From Eucalyptus grandis (taxonomy: Eukaryota > Streptophyta > Magnoliopsida > Myrtales > Myrtaceae), in assembly GCF_016545825.1 (NCBI RefSeq), contig NC_052614.1:4936630-5000629 (forward strand): a DNA stretch of 64,000 bases, read 5' to 3'. This document shows, piece by piece, positions 1-10,528 of the stretch. Numbering within the stretch: position 1 is the first letter of the stretch; every line of letters starts with the position of its first letter. The notes below the pieces were generated by a model, which did no database searches, had not been told where the DNA came from, and saw nothing but the letters and a program-made list of their open reading frames with translations. The translations under genes and the position numbers were made by a program.

Positions 1-300
1 GGGGGCGAGCCTCGCGGCCCTCGCCTCGGCCGGCTGGCCGCCGCCGGCCGGAGGAAGAAGAAGATAGGAAGAAAAAAAGAAGAAAAAAATTAAAAAAATT
101 AAAAAATCGAAAAAAAAAATTATTAAAAAATCGTTAAGCCGCCGGCCGCATCCACGTCGGCGCCGGTTGGCCAATTTTGGCTAGATGGACTGAATTGGCA
201 CAATTGTAAAAGGTTTAGGACTAAATTGGCAAAAAAAAAAGTTTATGACCGAATTGGCACACATTGCAATAGGTTTAGAACTTTTTGGTAATTCTCCGGT
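1..300. repeat. Right part of a foldback-type repeat element cut by the window edge
   Basis: The first 60 bases are GC-rich (cgag/cctcgc words), followed by A-rich tracts. From about 180 comes a roughly 48-base phrase repeated about twice (rejected-strand wording 'gactgaattggcac...ggtttaggac'). The same architecture, a GC core, purine tracts and short tandem phrases at the end, is seen complete in the element at 10529-11484, though the phrase differs. The left half is outside the window, so terminal repeats and target duplication cannot be seen. No coding potential. Confidence 0.5.
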
Positions 301-2411
301 TCCTTAAAAACATGTGATTACAAAGGCCACGTGTTCCTTAATCATGGAGAGTCCACATAAGTGAGTGTAAAATTTGATTTTGACTAGCATTCCTCGTGTA
401 GATATTTCTCATCTAGACATGGATATGAATGGAACATGTGGGGTTAGACGGTCGGTCTCATCTCGTGAACATGACTTTTGAATCTACCGCAATACCCAAA
501 AACAGAGTTTACAGAGGATACCCGATTCGCTTCGTAGATTCTTCCGCAAACCCATTTTTTTAATGCCTCCGAATTCCCTGTTGGTGACCGACGTGATTTT
601 AGAAATCGCAGATCATCTCTCAAAACTTCTTGATTTGGTCCGTTTGAATTGAAGGAAGTGTAATTTCTTTCCTCAGTTTATGGACAATCCAAGATCAGCG
701 GATAGGCAATGAAGAAAGATCAGCTGATTGGCCATGATGAAGGCATTTCGAGCTGTGTTTTGTGAAGTATTGGAAGGTTTGCTCTTGTAGAAAAGAAAGA
801 TGACGAGGGTAGAGTAAAAGCTGGCGAGGTGGGCGTGTCGTGGTACGCTAAAACTGGCCTGCACGCCGCATGAAAGCAGTACGATTGAGTAAAAATCACT
901 ATGGTGCAATACCGAGTTGATCTCACGACACAGATGTTCTTCGTAGTCTCTTCTAATGGATCGCAGATCGTTATCGTAGCTGATGGCTGCCCACTAATGT
1001 CCTCAGTCGAGTTCTTTGATGATGGATTTTAGTTCGAGGACAGCATGGCGGAAAGCTGATTTATAAGAGATGTTACAGCCTTTTAGTGGTTCAGTTCTTG
1101 AAGCAGCTATTTTGCATTGTTCACCCTATTCCGACATGTTAGTCAGCTTGAGACTGGATGTCTGTAGATCAGATTCCCGATTTGTCGAGGCATTGCAAGC
1201 AAATTATTTAAGTTAGACCAACCATGACTGCAATTTTTCCTCCTTCTGAAGATTGAGAATCTTCATCGCCAAGGCGCGTTTCAAGCATTTGCATAACATC
1301 AGCTGATCGTTATCCAACAATCTTCATTCCCAATCATTGGACAACGCCTGCAGCTACTGCTAAGCCCGAAACGACCCAACTTCTTTTGTTGTTACTTAAA
1401 GTAGATGTTAACAGCCATTCGATTTCAAAGTTATAATCCATATACTGTGGAACGGGTCAAATGACTATCTGCGCAAATAAAACTTGATAATTCTGTGCGT
1501 TTTCATTATCGTGAAATCATTACCATTTATCTATCTAAGTAGAGAAGGTCATGTTTAAAATGAGATGAGCAGTGGAATTATCTGTATCTATCCTGGACCC
1601 GGTGTATCATCTCAGATGTACACATTTACAAAATTATTTCAATGAATCAAAAAATTGCAATGCCAATTTTGGTGAGAACCAATCTGACAAGTTAGCCAAT
1701 ACGAATCCCAGGAACACCTGCAAGTAAGAAGCCACGAACAAATTAGTCGAGGAAAACAGTGCTGGAGGCTTGTAGAGCCTATGATTTTCTATCACGTGCC
1801 TGGACCGAGCCAAGAATGTAAATCAGCGAGAACCGCCGACCATGTATTAGCATGTCTTCCACCATGGCAACGGGTATCGTGAGGGAGGCACCTAGCGACG
1901 ACACGAGAGGAGTGGTCCATCTGGGCCATACATGTGATGTCCCTCCTTCGAACTTTTCCTCTCTCCTCATTAATTAATTAATGGTATTCTCCCTTCATTC
2001 GCATGGAATCCCCCCTCTCTTCAATTAGAGGACATTCTCTCTCCTCTGTCTCATGCATCTTTCAAGAAAAAGAAGCCTACTCTCTTTTTCTCAAGATGTT
2101 CTCCCACACTCTCGCTTCCAAGAGTCCTACCGGTTGCCTCTCGAGTTCAGACTCGCCATCTCCAGCACGTCGCTTCTGCCTCCGCTGTCTTCTTCAGGAG
2201 CCATTTTCTCTCCGTCGCTCCCAATAGCCACCCCACTGGCAATGGCATGCTCAGTACCAACGCCTCTGCCACGTCGCCTCCGCCATTTCCAGGAATTGCT
2301 TCCTCTCTCTCTTACTCTCTCGCCCCTAAGCACCCCCACTGGTCGCATCCCAAGCTCATATTAAACTATTTGTCATTAAAATAGGTTACTTAATTGTAAA
2401 ACCAATAGTAC
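301..2411. other. Left flank, no supported gene
   Basis: About 2.1 kb of moderately AT-rich sequence outside the inverted repeat. Apart from the weak F-box-like stretch at 563-712, no frame has recognisable domains. A CT-rich stretch near 1980-2350 gives overlapping open frames on both strands that look compositional. This flank is not repeated next to the right arm. Confidence 0.6.
563..712 (+). pseudogene. Possible F-box-like remnant (weak)
   Basis: An ATG at 563 opens a short frame with the pattern LLVTDVILEIADHLSKLLDL followed by VRL, which resembles the start of a plant F-box motif (L..DvileIa..L...dLvRl..VCk.W). An in-frame TGA at 650 interrupts it where the second half of the motif should follow, and another at 710 closes it. 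No downstream kelch, LRR or other F-box partner domain was found. The resemblance covers only about 30 residues, so this may be chance. Confidence 0.2.
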
Positions 2412-2831
2412 TAAGAACATGTGGGACGAAAGTTAAAGAAAGAAGCAAGAAAATGAGTACCCTCCAGTTAAATTGTTTAGTTTTTTTCTTTAGTTCATAA
2501 GTTAATAAAAATCAAATTGTTGATGTGCTTGCGAAAAGAAAGAAAGAAAAATTTCTTAGAGCTTAGAAATAAGCTTATAAAATCAAATACATCTCATGTG
2601 CAAATCTAAAATTCATACAATGAATCCATCTTATTAGATATACGCATAGTGGTGCTCCTGAGCTCTTTCAATGTGTGGTTGACATTTGGCGTTCTTCATG
2701 AGTGACATCTTTCTTTACTTTCTTTAGAAAAATTTTCCTTTTATTTTTTCATTTTACTTGAACTAAAAATTTTCCGTCCTAATTTAAGAGGTATACGATT
2801 ACTTTCGATATCACGAAAGTCCCTTATTCTC

Positions 2832-3290
2832 GTGATGATTAAGTATAATTATATCGGTTTACTCCATTCACTAGACAATGCCAAGAAGGTGCCACCCAGC
2901 ACTTTGTTGAGTTTGGAATTCTTGTCAAAATTACATATCAAAAGGTGCGGTGAGGTGACAGAAATCAAGGGTTTGAAAGGGCTAAAATCCTTAGCAAAAC
3001 TAAAAGTATCTGCATCCGAGAAATTGTCCGACATCAATGACCTTGAACCCCTAAAGTCTTTGAGACATTTGGAGTTGTGTGATTTCGAGTCAAATGCTCT
3101 ATTAGTGATTAATGATCTATTTCAACTTCAAGGCCTTGACAAATTTGAAAACCTTGGTGGAACTGCTTTTCTATAGGTGCCAGCCCCTTAAAAGACCGGA
3201 CCTTTCACAATTAACATATCTGAAGATTTTAAGAATCGAAAAATTCCACAATCTAGTCGAAATTAGAGGCCTCAAGGGAGATTTGGTTCC
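2832..3290 (+). pseudogene. C-terminal LRR fragment of a TNL gene
   Basis: The frame starting at 2832 shows leucine-rich repeats of the TNL kind: 'LEFLSKLHIKRCGEVTEIKG', then 'LKSLAKLKVSASEKLSDIND' and 'LEPLKSLRHLEL'. Near 3112 the reading shifts by one base into 'LSQLTYLKILRIEKFHNLVE' with 'IRGLKGDL', after which the LRR stops. There is no TIR or NB-ARC on either side within several kb, so this is the 3-prime remnant of a TNL gene. Compare the LRR exon at 61830-63362, which ends its repeats with the same CKNLVEIRGL wording. The reversed copy is at 52330-52771. Confidence 0.8.
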
Positions 3291-3419
3291 CTATGGGGGC
3301 CTTCCTATGCCTCCAACCGAGATTTTTTTCCTATTATATGGAGGGCAACAAATACTCAGCGCTTACTTACTTACCGAAGAAAAGAAAAAAAAAACAAATA
3401 CTCAGCGCATGGTTACTCT

Positions 3420-4225
3420 TATTTAAGACAAAGAAAGTGGAAATTTGAAGGGCCCATGGGTGTGCATGTCTCCCACGCCCATTTTTCTCTCCATGCGCAC
3501 GCATGCCCACAAAAATAGGTAGGCGCCTTGCGAGAAAAATATTGTGCAGGCCCGGCCTCTCCACGTAATCGTGGGCCGGTCCATCCACGTGGCGTCATGT
3601 GTCGTCCAATCATGGTTCCATTTTCTCTCTCCATCTGAGTCCTCTCTCTTCATCAAAGACATCCTTGTCCTCCCTCTCCCCCTCTTCCTTCATTTCAAAA
3701 ATTTCACTCCCTTTCTCCCTCTCTCCTGCGCGTGAAGACACTCTTCCTTTTTGTCTCGTGTGTTTTGGCTTCAAAGATGGGTGTGACTTCTCCTCAAAAC
3801 CACGGGCAGTTTTTCTTCTTTTTTTGTCAGCTCCCACAAGAAAACATCCCTCCTCAAAACCAGTTGCCATGCTCTATACATCCTGAAATGAGTTTTTTTT
3901 TTTTTTCAATGGAATCTTGCACCCCATGGATGAGGCTTTCCTGGCTCTTGGTGGTGCATTTCGGGATTTCTTGAGGTTTCGGTGACTTGGGTATGTTCTT
4001 TTTATCTGTTGGGCTGTGTGGGAATACCTCTGTTTTTTCATTGCATGGGAAAAAAGTCTGGTTCTGGGCATTTGACCAGGTCAAAGAAAGTGTCTTTGTT
4101 GGAAAAATTGAGAATAGGAGATTCATTTCTGAGAGGGAAGGAAGATTCGTAGCAGTGAACCGAAGATAAAAATGTCTTTTGTTCTATATTATGTTGGTGG
4201 CGTGATCTTTTGAGGCATTTGGGCA
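3420..4225 (+). promoter_or_regulatory. Promoter and CT-rich leader-like sequence
   Basis: Downstream of the LRR remnant come palindromic, G-box-rich stretches (ccacgt/acgtgg near 3560-3590), followed by a long CT-rich tract (3610-3730) typical of plant 5-prime leaders. Open frames here are short and compositional. The segment lies directly upstream of the unrecognised coding-like stretch at 4226-4784, so it may be its promoter and 5-prime UTR. The mirrored copy lies at about 51560-52190. Function is inferred from composition only. Confidence 0.3.
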
Positions 4226-4784
4226 TTGAAGATTCGTCGATGGAACCCAGATGGAGAGAGCCAAGCTCGAGAACGAGAGAATGGTGCTTCTCATCCGCCA
4301 GAAGGAGCTCCAATTTGCTCGATCTTCAACAGCAGCAGCAACATTCATCCAACAAGAGGAGCGGTGGTAGCAATGAGGGTTGAAAGGCGAAGGATTTTAA
4401 AAGAAACTAAAAGCAAAAAACTCCGGCTCACGCAAAGCCTCGCCCCAATTCAAAATTTGTTTCGATTGTGTCTTTCTCTTGACCTCCGTGATTGGGCCGA
4501 GGTCCGATGGCACCAGCAGTGTGCGACTGGATGGTGGCTCTGCGACCAGGAAGAAAGCTCCGACCACCAACCCAATTGTGGCCGATTCGAGGGTGGAGAC
4601 GCTGTGTGACTTGCTCGATGGAGGATTGATAGCTTATGATCCTATTCTTACAAAAGATATGTCTGTCTGCTTGTTCCGTAAGTTATGGAGGACTTCTAAA
4701 GAACAACCACCTCTCGCTCAATTCATAGTGCATGCTGACAGACTTTTTAATGGATTTTGTGTGGTACGTTTTGAAATTTTTTAA
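4226..4784 (+). pseudogene. Unrecognised gene-like stretch, frameshifted
   Basis: I do not recognise this gene. Two overlapping frames have protein-like composition and are kept in the mirrored copy (50939-51480). One, from about 4250, encodes a charged helix-like segment (MERAKLENERMVLLIRQKEL). The other, 4500-4784, encodes 'VADSRVETLCDLLDGGLIAY' followed by 'LFRKLWRTSKEQPPLAQFIV', which looks like a folded helical domain. Stops separate the two parts, and the arms differ in a few residues (DLLDGGLIAYDPILTKDM versus DLIDGGLIALDPILTQDM). It may be exons of one gene or a decayed copy. No function is assigned. Confidence 0.4.
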
Positions 4785-5715
4785 TTGACTGAAAAATGAA
4801 AAGTGGTACGTGCAAGTCTGATACCAGTGGACGCCTTAAAGCTTTTACTCCATTTTCAACGACTGAGAAAAGGGCACTAGCAATCACGGTATTTTCACTT
4901 TTGCCTCGGTTAGTTCTCTGTAATTGGGATATGCTTCGAGCTTTCCCTTTGTTCAATACTTTTCTTTCTGCTTGGATGCTTTTTCATGTTTGATTTATCG
5001 AGGAGACTAAGGTGATTTGTGTAGTTTCCTTCCTTTTCATTCAGATGTAAGTTGATGACTGTGTGTGAGTTGACTATGAGAAGTTGAATTAGCTTGTGAA
5101 AATAATTAGCCTACTGGTGTTTGCACCTTTCAGCTAGATCGAGAATTCGAATTCTATAACTATGACAGGCCATTAAAAGTTGGTTCTTTCTTGACACATA
5201 GATCACCAACCACCAACCAAGATAACTCGTGTTGGTTCTGTGAGATGAGGTATTGAATGTTAAAGCTTCTACTGGATTGTGTTTTCTAAGTATAAAATGC
5301 AGGTGCCTGTGTAGTCTGCCTTCTTGTTTTTGGAGTGCTTTTGTGTGGACTTTATTCAGGAACATTCACCATAGTTTGGATCCCTGACCTATATAATGCA
5401 ATACAAAGGGGAAAATGATGTTTTGTTGTTAGCTAAACATCTCTAAACTCTCGTCATCATATTGAAAGCTAATTTATCAATTCCCTATGCTTGGTCACCA
5501 TTGCTCAATTTTTTTGGAAGATTTTTAATCCTTGTACTGATCTTCTGTACATCTTACTCTAAAATTTGGTTCAAGTCCATTCATCAGTGATTTTTCTAAT
5601 GTGTCTTGCCTGATGCTGTCAAAGTATTCTAAATCTCCTTCTCTTTCATATCTGTCTTTTTTCTTTTGATGTTTTATCTGACTTTATTTGGCAAGAATTC
5701 GTTTTTACATAGAAG
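4785..5715. other. Non-coding stretch between two gene remnants
   Basis: AT-rich sequence that could hold introns of the unit before it. No domain or element ends were seen. It is very similar to 50020-50938 in the right arm. Confidence 0.55.
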
Positions 5716-6045
5716 ATGGCAACCCCAGAAGAAAATAATGATGTGAAAACTCTGGAAACACAGCCCAACAAGCGGAGAAACAAGAAATCCATCATCTGGG
5801 AACACTTCACAATAGAAATTATGAGTCCTGGATGTATAAGGGCATGCTGTAAGCAGTGCAAGCAAAGTTTCGCCTATGGCATAGGCTCAAAGGTCACTAG
5901 CACCAGCCAGCAAAGTAAGTTGACACAATGCTTTAGGGGTAGTCATGCTCTGGATCATTGGAGGCATTACAATGATCTTACCAATGTTCCAATGAATAAG
6001 TTAGCAACCAACTTTTTCTCAAGTTTTACAAGTGTAGCACTCTAA
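5716..6045 (+). pseudogene. Truncated BED-type zinc-finger protein
   Basis: The ATG at 5716 begins a 109-residue frame. After a basic stretch (NKRRNKKS) it has the start of a plant BED finger: aromatic 'IIWEHFT' and the first metal pair in 'ACCKQCKQSFAYGIGSKVTS' (C-x2-C). In intact BED proteins of this type the sequence then runs to the two histidines that close the finger. Here it turns into 'TSQQSKLTQCF' and unrelated residues, so the histidine half and everything downstream (hAT-type dimerisation region) are missing. BED proteins of this group derive from hAT transposases or their domesticated relatives. The mirrored copy (49689-50018) is cut at the same point and has one extra frameshift. 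Confidence 0.72.
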
Positions 6046-6380
6046 TAAATTTACAAATATGTCAATAAATTAGTAAGTTTGTAACTTCTTTCATTGTGAA
6101 ATTTATTTTTATCAACTAAAGATTTTCTATAGTTAGTATTAACAATTTTTTTTGGTCATAAGCGAGCTTTTCATTCACTGAGTACGGGCCCAATTACATG
6201 AGAAAGGGGCATCAATTAGTTTACCGTGGACCCATCAATAAGTTTCCCCTCAAAATCACAGCAGACGCACGCCAAGGAACCTTTGGAAGATCCTTCGTGG
6301 AAAGTTCTGTCAATGTTTGGCTTGAGAACTTGGTAGTTTCCATCTTATGGGTAAGTGTCTTGGGTTGTTTCTTTTCTCTG
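6046..6380. other. Non-coding stretch before the Pack-Harbinger insertion
   Basis: AT-rich, no supported gene. It ends in the five bases CTCTG (6376-6380) that are repeated just after the element at 8608-8612. Joining 6375 to 8608 restores an uninterrupted sequence, so this is the insertion site. Confidence 0.6.
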
Positions 6381-7161
6381 GGTGCGCATGGAAACACTTC
6401 TGTTTCTTTTTGTTCCTGGAAAAACAAAAAAAAAGTGTTTCTGTTAGGGAATTTTTGAAGAACACGCGTTTGGTAAGTGTAAAAAAAACTGTTCTTGGAA
6501 TAAAAAAAGAACAGAAACATGTTTGGAAACTACAACAATTTCTGTTCTTAAATAGAAAAAAAAGAAACACGTTTGGTAAACGACAAAAATTTCTGTTTTT
6601 TTATTTTATTTTTTATTTTAAAATTTTTTAATAAATTTTAAAATTGATATTGAATGCTTATTATTATGAAATGCTCATTAATTTTCTGTAGTCATCTATT
6701 TAATTTATTCTTAATACGACAAAAATTCTCCTGTACGTGCGCCGTAACCTGGTAAGGAAGCAAAACTTTCGATGTTTGCATCAGCTACTGTCTAGTTGGT
6801 TTGCCATTCTAAAGTCAAAACAGGGCTAGAGATGCACCAACACCAGTTGACAGGACTTTTGGAGTAGCTTTACTGCCATGCTCCAGAAAACTAGACCCCA
6901 AATTTGATTGTGCAGATCAGAGGAACATACACACATTGATGTAAACGGGGCAATGAGCTTATACACAATACAATACACACTGATATAATTGCATGGTGAT
7001 AGTTACAAAATGAGGACGAAACCGCGTGAGACAGTAGAAAAGGAAAGGACGACGACTTGCCGATCGCTTTTCCTCTCACGTCGGGCCCCAAATGGTCATT
7101 ATCTACAATCTATACTAGCAAGTCATTTGGGAAACAGAAAAGGAAAATTAGTCCACAATAA

Positions 7162-7824
7162 TTACAAGCGATCTGTGTCCGAGCTTCTTTCTATCTTTTT
7201 GCTGATCTTTAAATCGTCTATTGCTTTGGTGATTCCTCGGAATTCGCAAGAAGTTCCCAACCTCTGCTTCGAGCTGTTGCATCTAGCGTTCTCCGTGACC
7301 TCGGGCAAGAGCTTCTCGAAGATTTCAAGGAACAGTACCCACTCATCTTCGCTCATATCTCCGAAAGAGATCCCCTCGCCCTCGTTGTCGTGTTGCTGCA
7401 CTGCAAAAACTCATGCTCTGGTTGAAAGCCCCCACCTTGGGACGGTTGATGGCATCGTCATGATTTTCACCCTCATCGTCTTCCATCGCATAAAACTCAT
7501 ATTCACAATTCAGGGTGTCGTTTTCCTCCTTTTTGGAGATAATAACACATCAGGCAGCCCAGACATTGACTTGACAGATAAAAACCTGGGAAGTTTTACG
7601 TGGCCTAGCCGTCTCAGGGAGGTCCAAGTCCTCCTTCATGTCGTCATCATTTTCCATGACAAACTGAGTAGCTTCAAGGTCGTCTCCTTCGTTTGTTTCA
7701 TCAACAGGCACATCGCCGCCCAAAGTAATCAGCATGCTGGCCTTGGATTGAACGCACAGCTCCTCCAATAAACTGAGACTCTCCTGCCCACAAGAAAACT
7801 GGCGAGTCATCATCTCACCTATAT
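7162..7824 (-). pseudogene. Exons of an unrecognised acidic protein carried in the Pack-Harbinger element
   Basis: Read on the minus strand, an exon starts after a CAG acceptor at 7824 and runs to a CAG|GT donor at 7586 (239 bases). It encodes MMTRQFSCGQESLSLLEELC and a strongly acidic stretch (VDETNEGDD, DDDMKEDLDLPE). A second coding part, about 7530 to 7162, has NDTLNCEYEFYAMEDDEGEN and then 'SEDEWVLFLEIFEKLLPEV', and ends with KKIERSSDTDRL and a stop. I do not recognise a family. In the left arm one extra T near 7405 breaks the frame between the two halves of the second part. In the right arm a missing G near 48267 does so, so each arm has its own defect. Codon-like composition differs from the surrounding AT-rich DNA. 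Confidence 0.5.
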
Positions 7825-7904
7825 CTGCAAGACAGAAGCCAGTAGCTGCGGTGTGCTTTAGAAAGATGGTGCATAGGATGAGAACCCGGACAGAGGAGCT
7901 GCTG

Positions 7905-8160
7905 CTGCTGCTGGAGCTGCAGCTGCAGCTGCTGCTCGATCGAGCCTCGCTCGAGCTGCAGCTCGCTCGAGCCTCGCTCGAGATGCTGCTCGAGCGAGCT
8001 GCGGCTCGAGCTCGCTCTCGAGCGAGCGAAGGGGGAGCTCGAGCAGCTGCAGATCGAGCTACAGCTCGAGCTCGCTCTCGAGCGAGCGTTGCTCCCCCCT
8101 TCGGCGCGGCAGATCTGGGCGAGCAACGCTCGCTCGAGGCTCGAGCGAGCCGTCCCAGAT
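7905..8160. repeat. CTCGAGCGAGC low-complexity array
   Basis: Dense overlapping self-complementary words (gctcgagcgagc, gagctgcagctc) with a period near 63 bases. All six frames stay open here and give arginine/serine/glutamate-rich sequence, so the long open frames across it are compositional. The array sits in the 5-prime part of the Pack-Harbinger element. The matching array in the right arm (47455-47795) has one more 63-base unit. Confidence 0.85.
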
Positions 8161-8779
8161 CTGTCACGCCGAAGGGGGAGCAACGCTGACCGGAGGAGGA
8201 GCGCCGAAGGGGGAGCAACGCTGACCGGAGAAGGGGGAGAAACGTACCTGGAGTCGCCGGAGAGAATAGACCGAGTGGGAGCCGCCGGAGAGATGGAGAG
8301 ACGCCGGAAAAGGGAGAACGAAGCTTCAGCCGACGAGAGCCACGAGCACGCACGGAGGAGAAGAGCTTCAGCCGGTGTTCTTCCTTTGTTCCGATTTTGT
8401 TTTTTTGTTCTTTTGGTTTTTGTTCTTTTGTGCCTTACAAGAAGTGTTTCTTTTCAAAAGAAATAACTTTTTTATGTTTCTTTTTTCTGTTCTTATTTTG
8501 TTAGAAGCAAAAACAAAAAAGAAAAAAACGCAACCAAACGCGTTTACATTCTTTTTGTTCCTGGGACACTTTCCGTACATGTGTTCGGAAACGTTTCCAT
8601 GCACGCCCTCTGATTCTCGGCCATTCCCTTTCGAGAGATTCATATGCATAGCCATGATAGACGCCATTGTTGTTGCAAGATCTGGTAAGTGATGCTTGAA
8701 AATAGAGGAATATCTTTATGTCCAAATATGCCAAAAAGTGACTACGATCAGTTCAAAAGACGGGGGGGCTTTGAGGTGA

Positions 8780-9224
8780 TTACACATCTCCAATGGCCAT
8801 CCTTCAATTCAAATAACTTCCTGATTTGAAATCCAAATTGACAAAGAAGGAACAAATGTTTGACAGTTTCAGGTTCCTTTTCGCAAAGAGGGCATCTTGA
8901 CTCAGGTATAATCTTCCTTCTAAATAGGTTTTCTCTTGTGGGTAGGGCGTTTTGGCATACACTTCACGTAAACACTCTTACTTTGGGTGGAGTCTTTAGA
9001 TTCCATGCCTTAGTCCAGAAGGCTTTTGGAGTTTGGTAGGACAATGAGGCTCGATTTGCTTCATGCTTAGTCTCAATGTCCTGGAGTTGATTGTAGCCAC
9101 TTTTAACAGCATAGCCTCCCTCTTGGTTGTGTGTCCAGACTATATCGTCTTCTGTCGGTGTTGTTAAGAGAGGGATAGCTAGAATATCATTTACTATATG
9201 CTCATCAAAAAGAGAGAATAGCAT
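8780..9224 (-). pseudogene. LINE reverse transcriptase C-terminal zf-RVT region
   Basis: The minus-strand frame 9224-8964 contains 'DDIVWTHNQEGGYAVKSGYN' and 'FWTKAWNLKTPPKVRVF', the typical lead-in of the plant LINE zf-RVT domain (W.kiW.l..ppKv..F). Further downstream, in another frame, the copy in the right arm shows 'LTCPLCEKEPETVKHLFLLC', the zinc ligands of the domain. Here that part (8780-8900) is present but frameshifted. Confidence 0.75.
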
Positions 9225-10528
9225 GTGCTCATTCCATTGACCTTCCTCAGCATTTCTATCAACCTATTCAGCCAGTATATTCTTGAGCGCATACCCCAGT
9301 AATTTTTTCCTTGTTTCCACAGATATTTAATTTGCATTTTGGGTTGCTGCGTTTTGTCCCTGTCATGATGCAAGCTGTGCTCATTTGTTGACTCCTAAAG
9401 CTCTTTATTCAAGCGGTTGATTTGACTATTAGCATTAGAGAACTTCGCTTGCTCCACTTTTTAGGACCTCTATTACTTTTTGTCATTCTTCGAAAGTGTT
9501 CATTTTTTATGCAGGAGTATTCCACACTGAACTTACTAGCTGATCACATTCATTATCTTCAAGCTAATATGCTTCAAACTTAATTTCTCTTTCTTTTTGC
9601 AAGTTCTACTGAGAGAGTTAGCAAGATAGGACTATGGTCGGAGCCTATAGCAGGTAATGCATATGCTTCCACTTCTGGGATGTCACTCTTCATTCTACAT
9701 TGCAGGGAGCTCTATCTAATCTTTCTTTCACATAGGCATCCCCATTCCTATTATTTGTCTGTGTGAATGCACATCCTTTACGTCAAGATCCATTAGAGAG
9801 CATGCATTTGTAATGTCCTATATCTCGAAAAGCCACTAACCATGGTGCTCCACTATATGCTTGCCTACTTTTCCCAGTGTACAAAATTTTCATTGAAGTT
9901 CAGTCCCCCCCCCCCTCCAACCAAACTGAAGGAAGCTGGTTTTGGAGGCTGATTATTGGAGCGTGTACGAAGGTAATTCTCATATGTTTTCTACTATCTG
10001 TACAAATTAGGTCAAACATTTCATTGTGACTGAGTCCATTGTTGGCACCACCCTGTCAATTGGTAAAATTGGTTATCCCCCTGCTATTCCATTTGAATTC
10101 ACCACTACACATTTCTGCAATTGGATTCGTTTCAAGCTCATAACACAGGTTCTGGACTCTTTGTTCCCATCAGAAAAATAATGCCAGGCCTTTCCAGAGC
10201 CTCAATGCCAAGATTGTCTAGGGTGTGCCCAACCATTGATAATTCCAGCATAAGATTTTCATGGGAACCTCAGTGGCTTATTAGTGCTAACCACCAAAGC
10301 CCGTATCTTAGGATCCTCCCAAACCTGAATTGAAGTTTCCAAAAGTTTGGTCTCATTTAAGGCAAGAGAGTTCACCTTTTGAGAAGTGTAAGGACTATAC
10401 CTTCACTGTGTTTTGTTTCCACCTATTTTCTTCTCCTTGCTACATTTCTTTTGGGGCCCTTTTGAGCTGCCTTCTAGCATTGTAGACTCGTTTGGAGCTG
10501 TTATCAGCATCAAGCTCTTTTCTTAGTT

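Larger units (their letters stand above)
6381..8607 (-). mobile_element. Pack-type (non-autonomous) PIF/Harbinger element
   Basis: The ends are imperfect inverted repeats: 'ggtgcgcatggaaacac' on the left and the complement of 'ggcgtgcatggaaacg' on the right, flanked by CTCTG on both sides. Behind the ends are several 'acgcgtttggtaa' and 'gttctgttcc' phrases. These subterminal blocks and the 5-prime leader (cggctgaagctt, ctttccggcgtctctc) are also present, in the same order, at the two ends of the longer Harbinger at 26611-32020. Between them, however, there is no transposase but another spliced coding segment (7162-7824). I therefore read it as a derivative that keeps Harbinger ends and carries foreign exons. 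Its 5-prime end is at 8607. The mirrored copy is 47039-49353. Confidence 0.7.
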
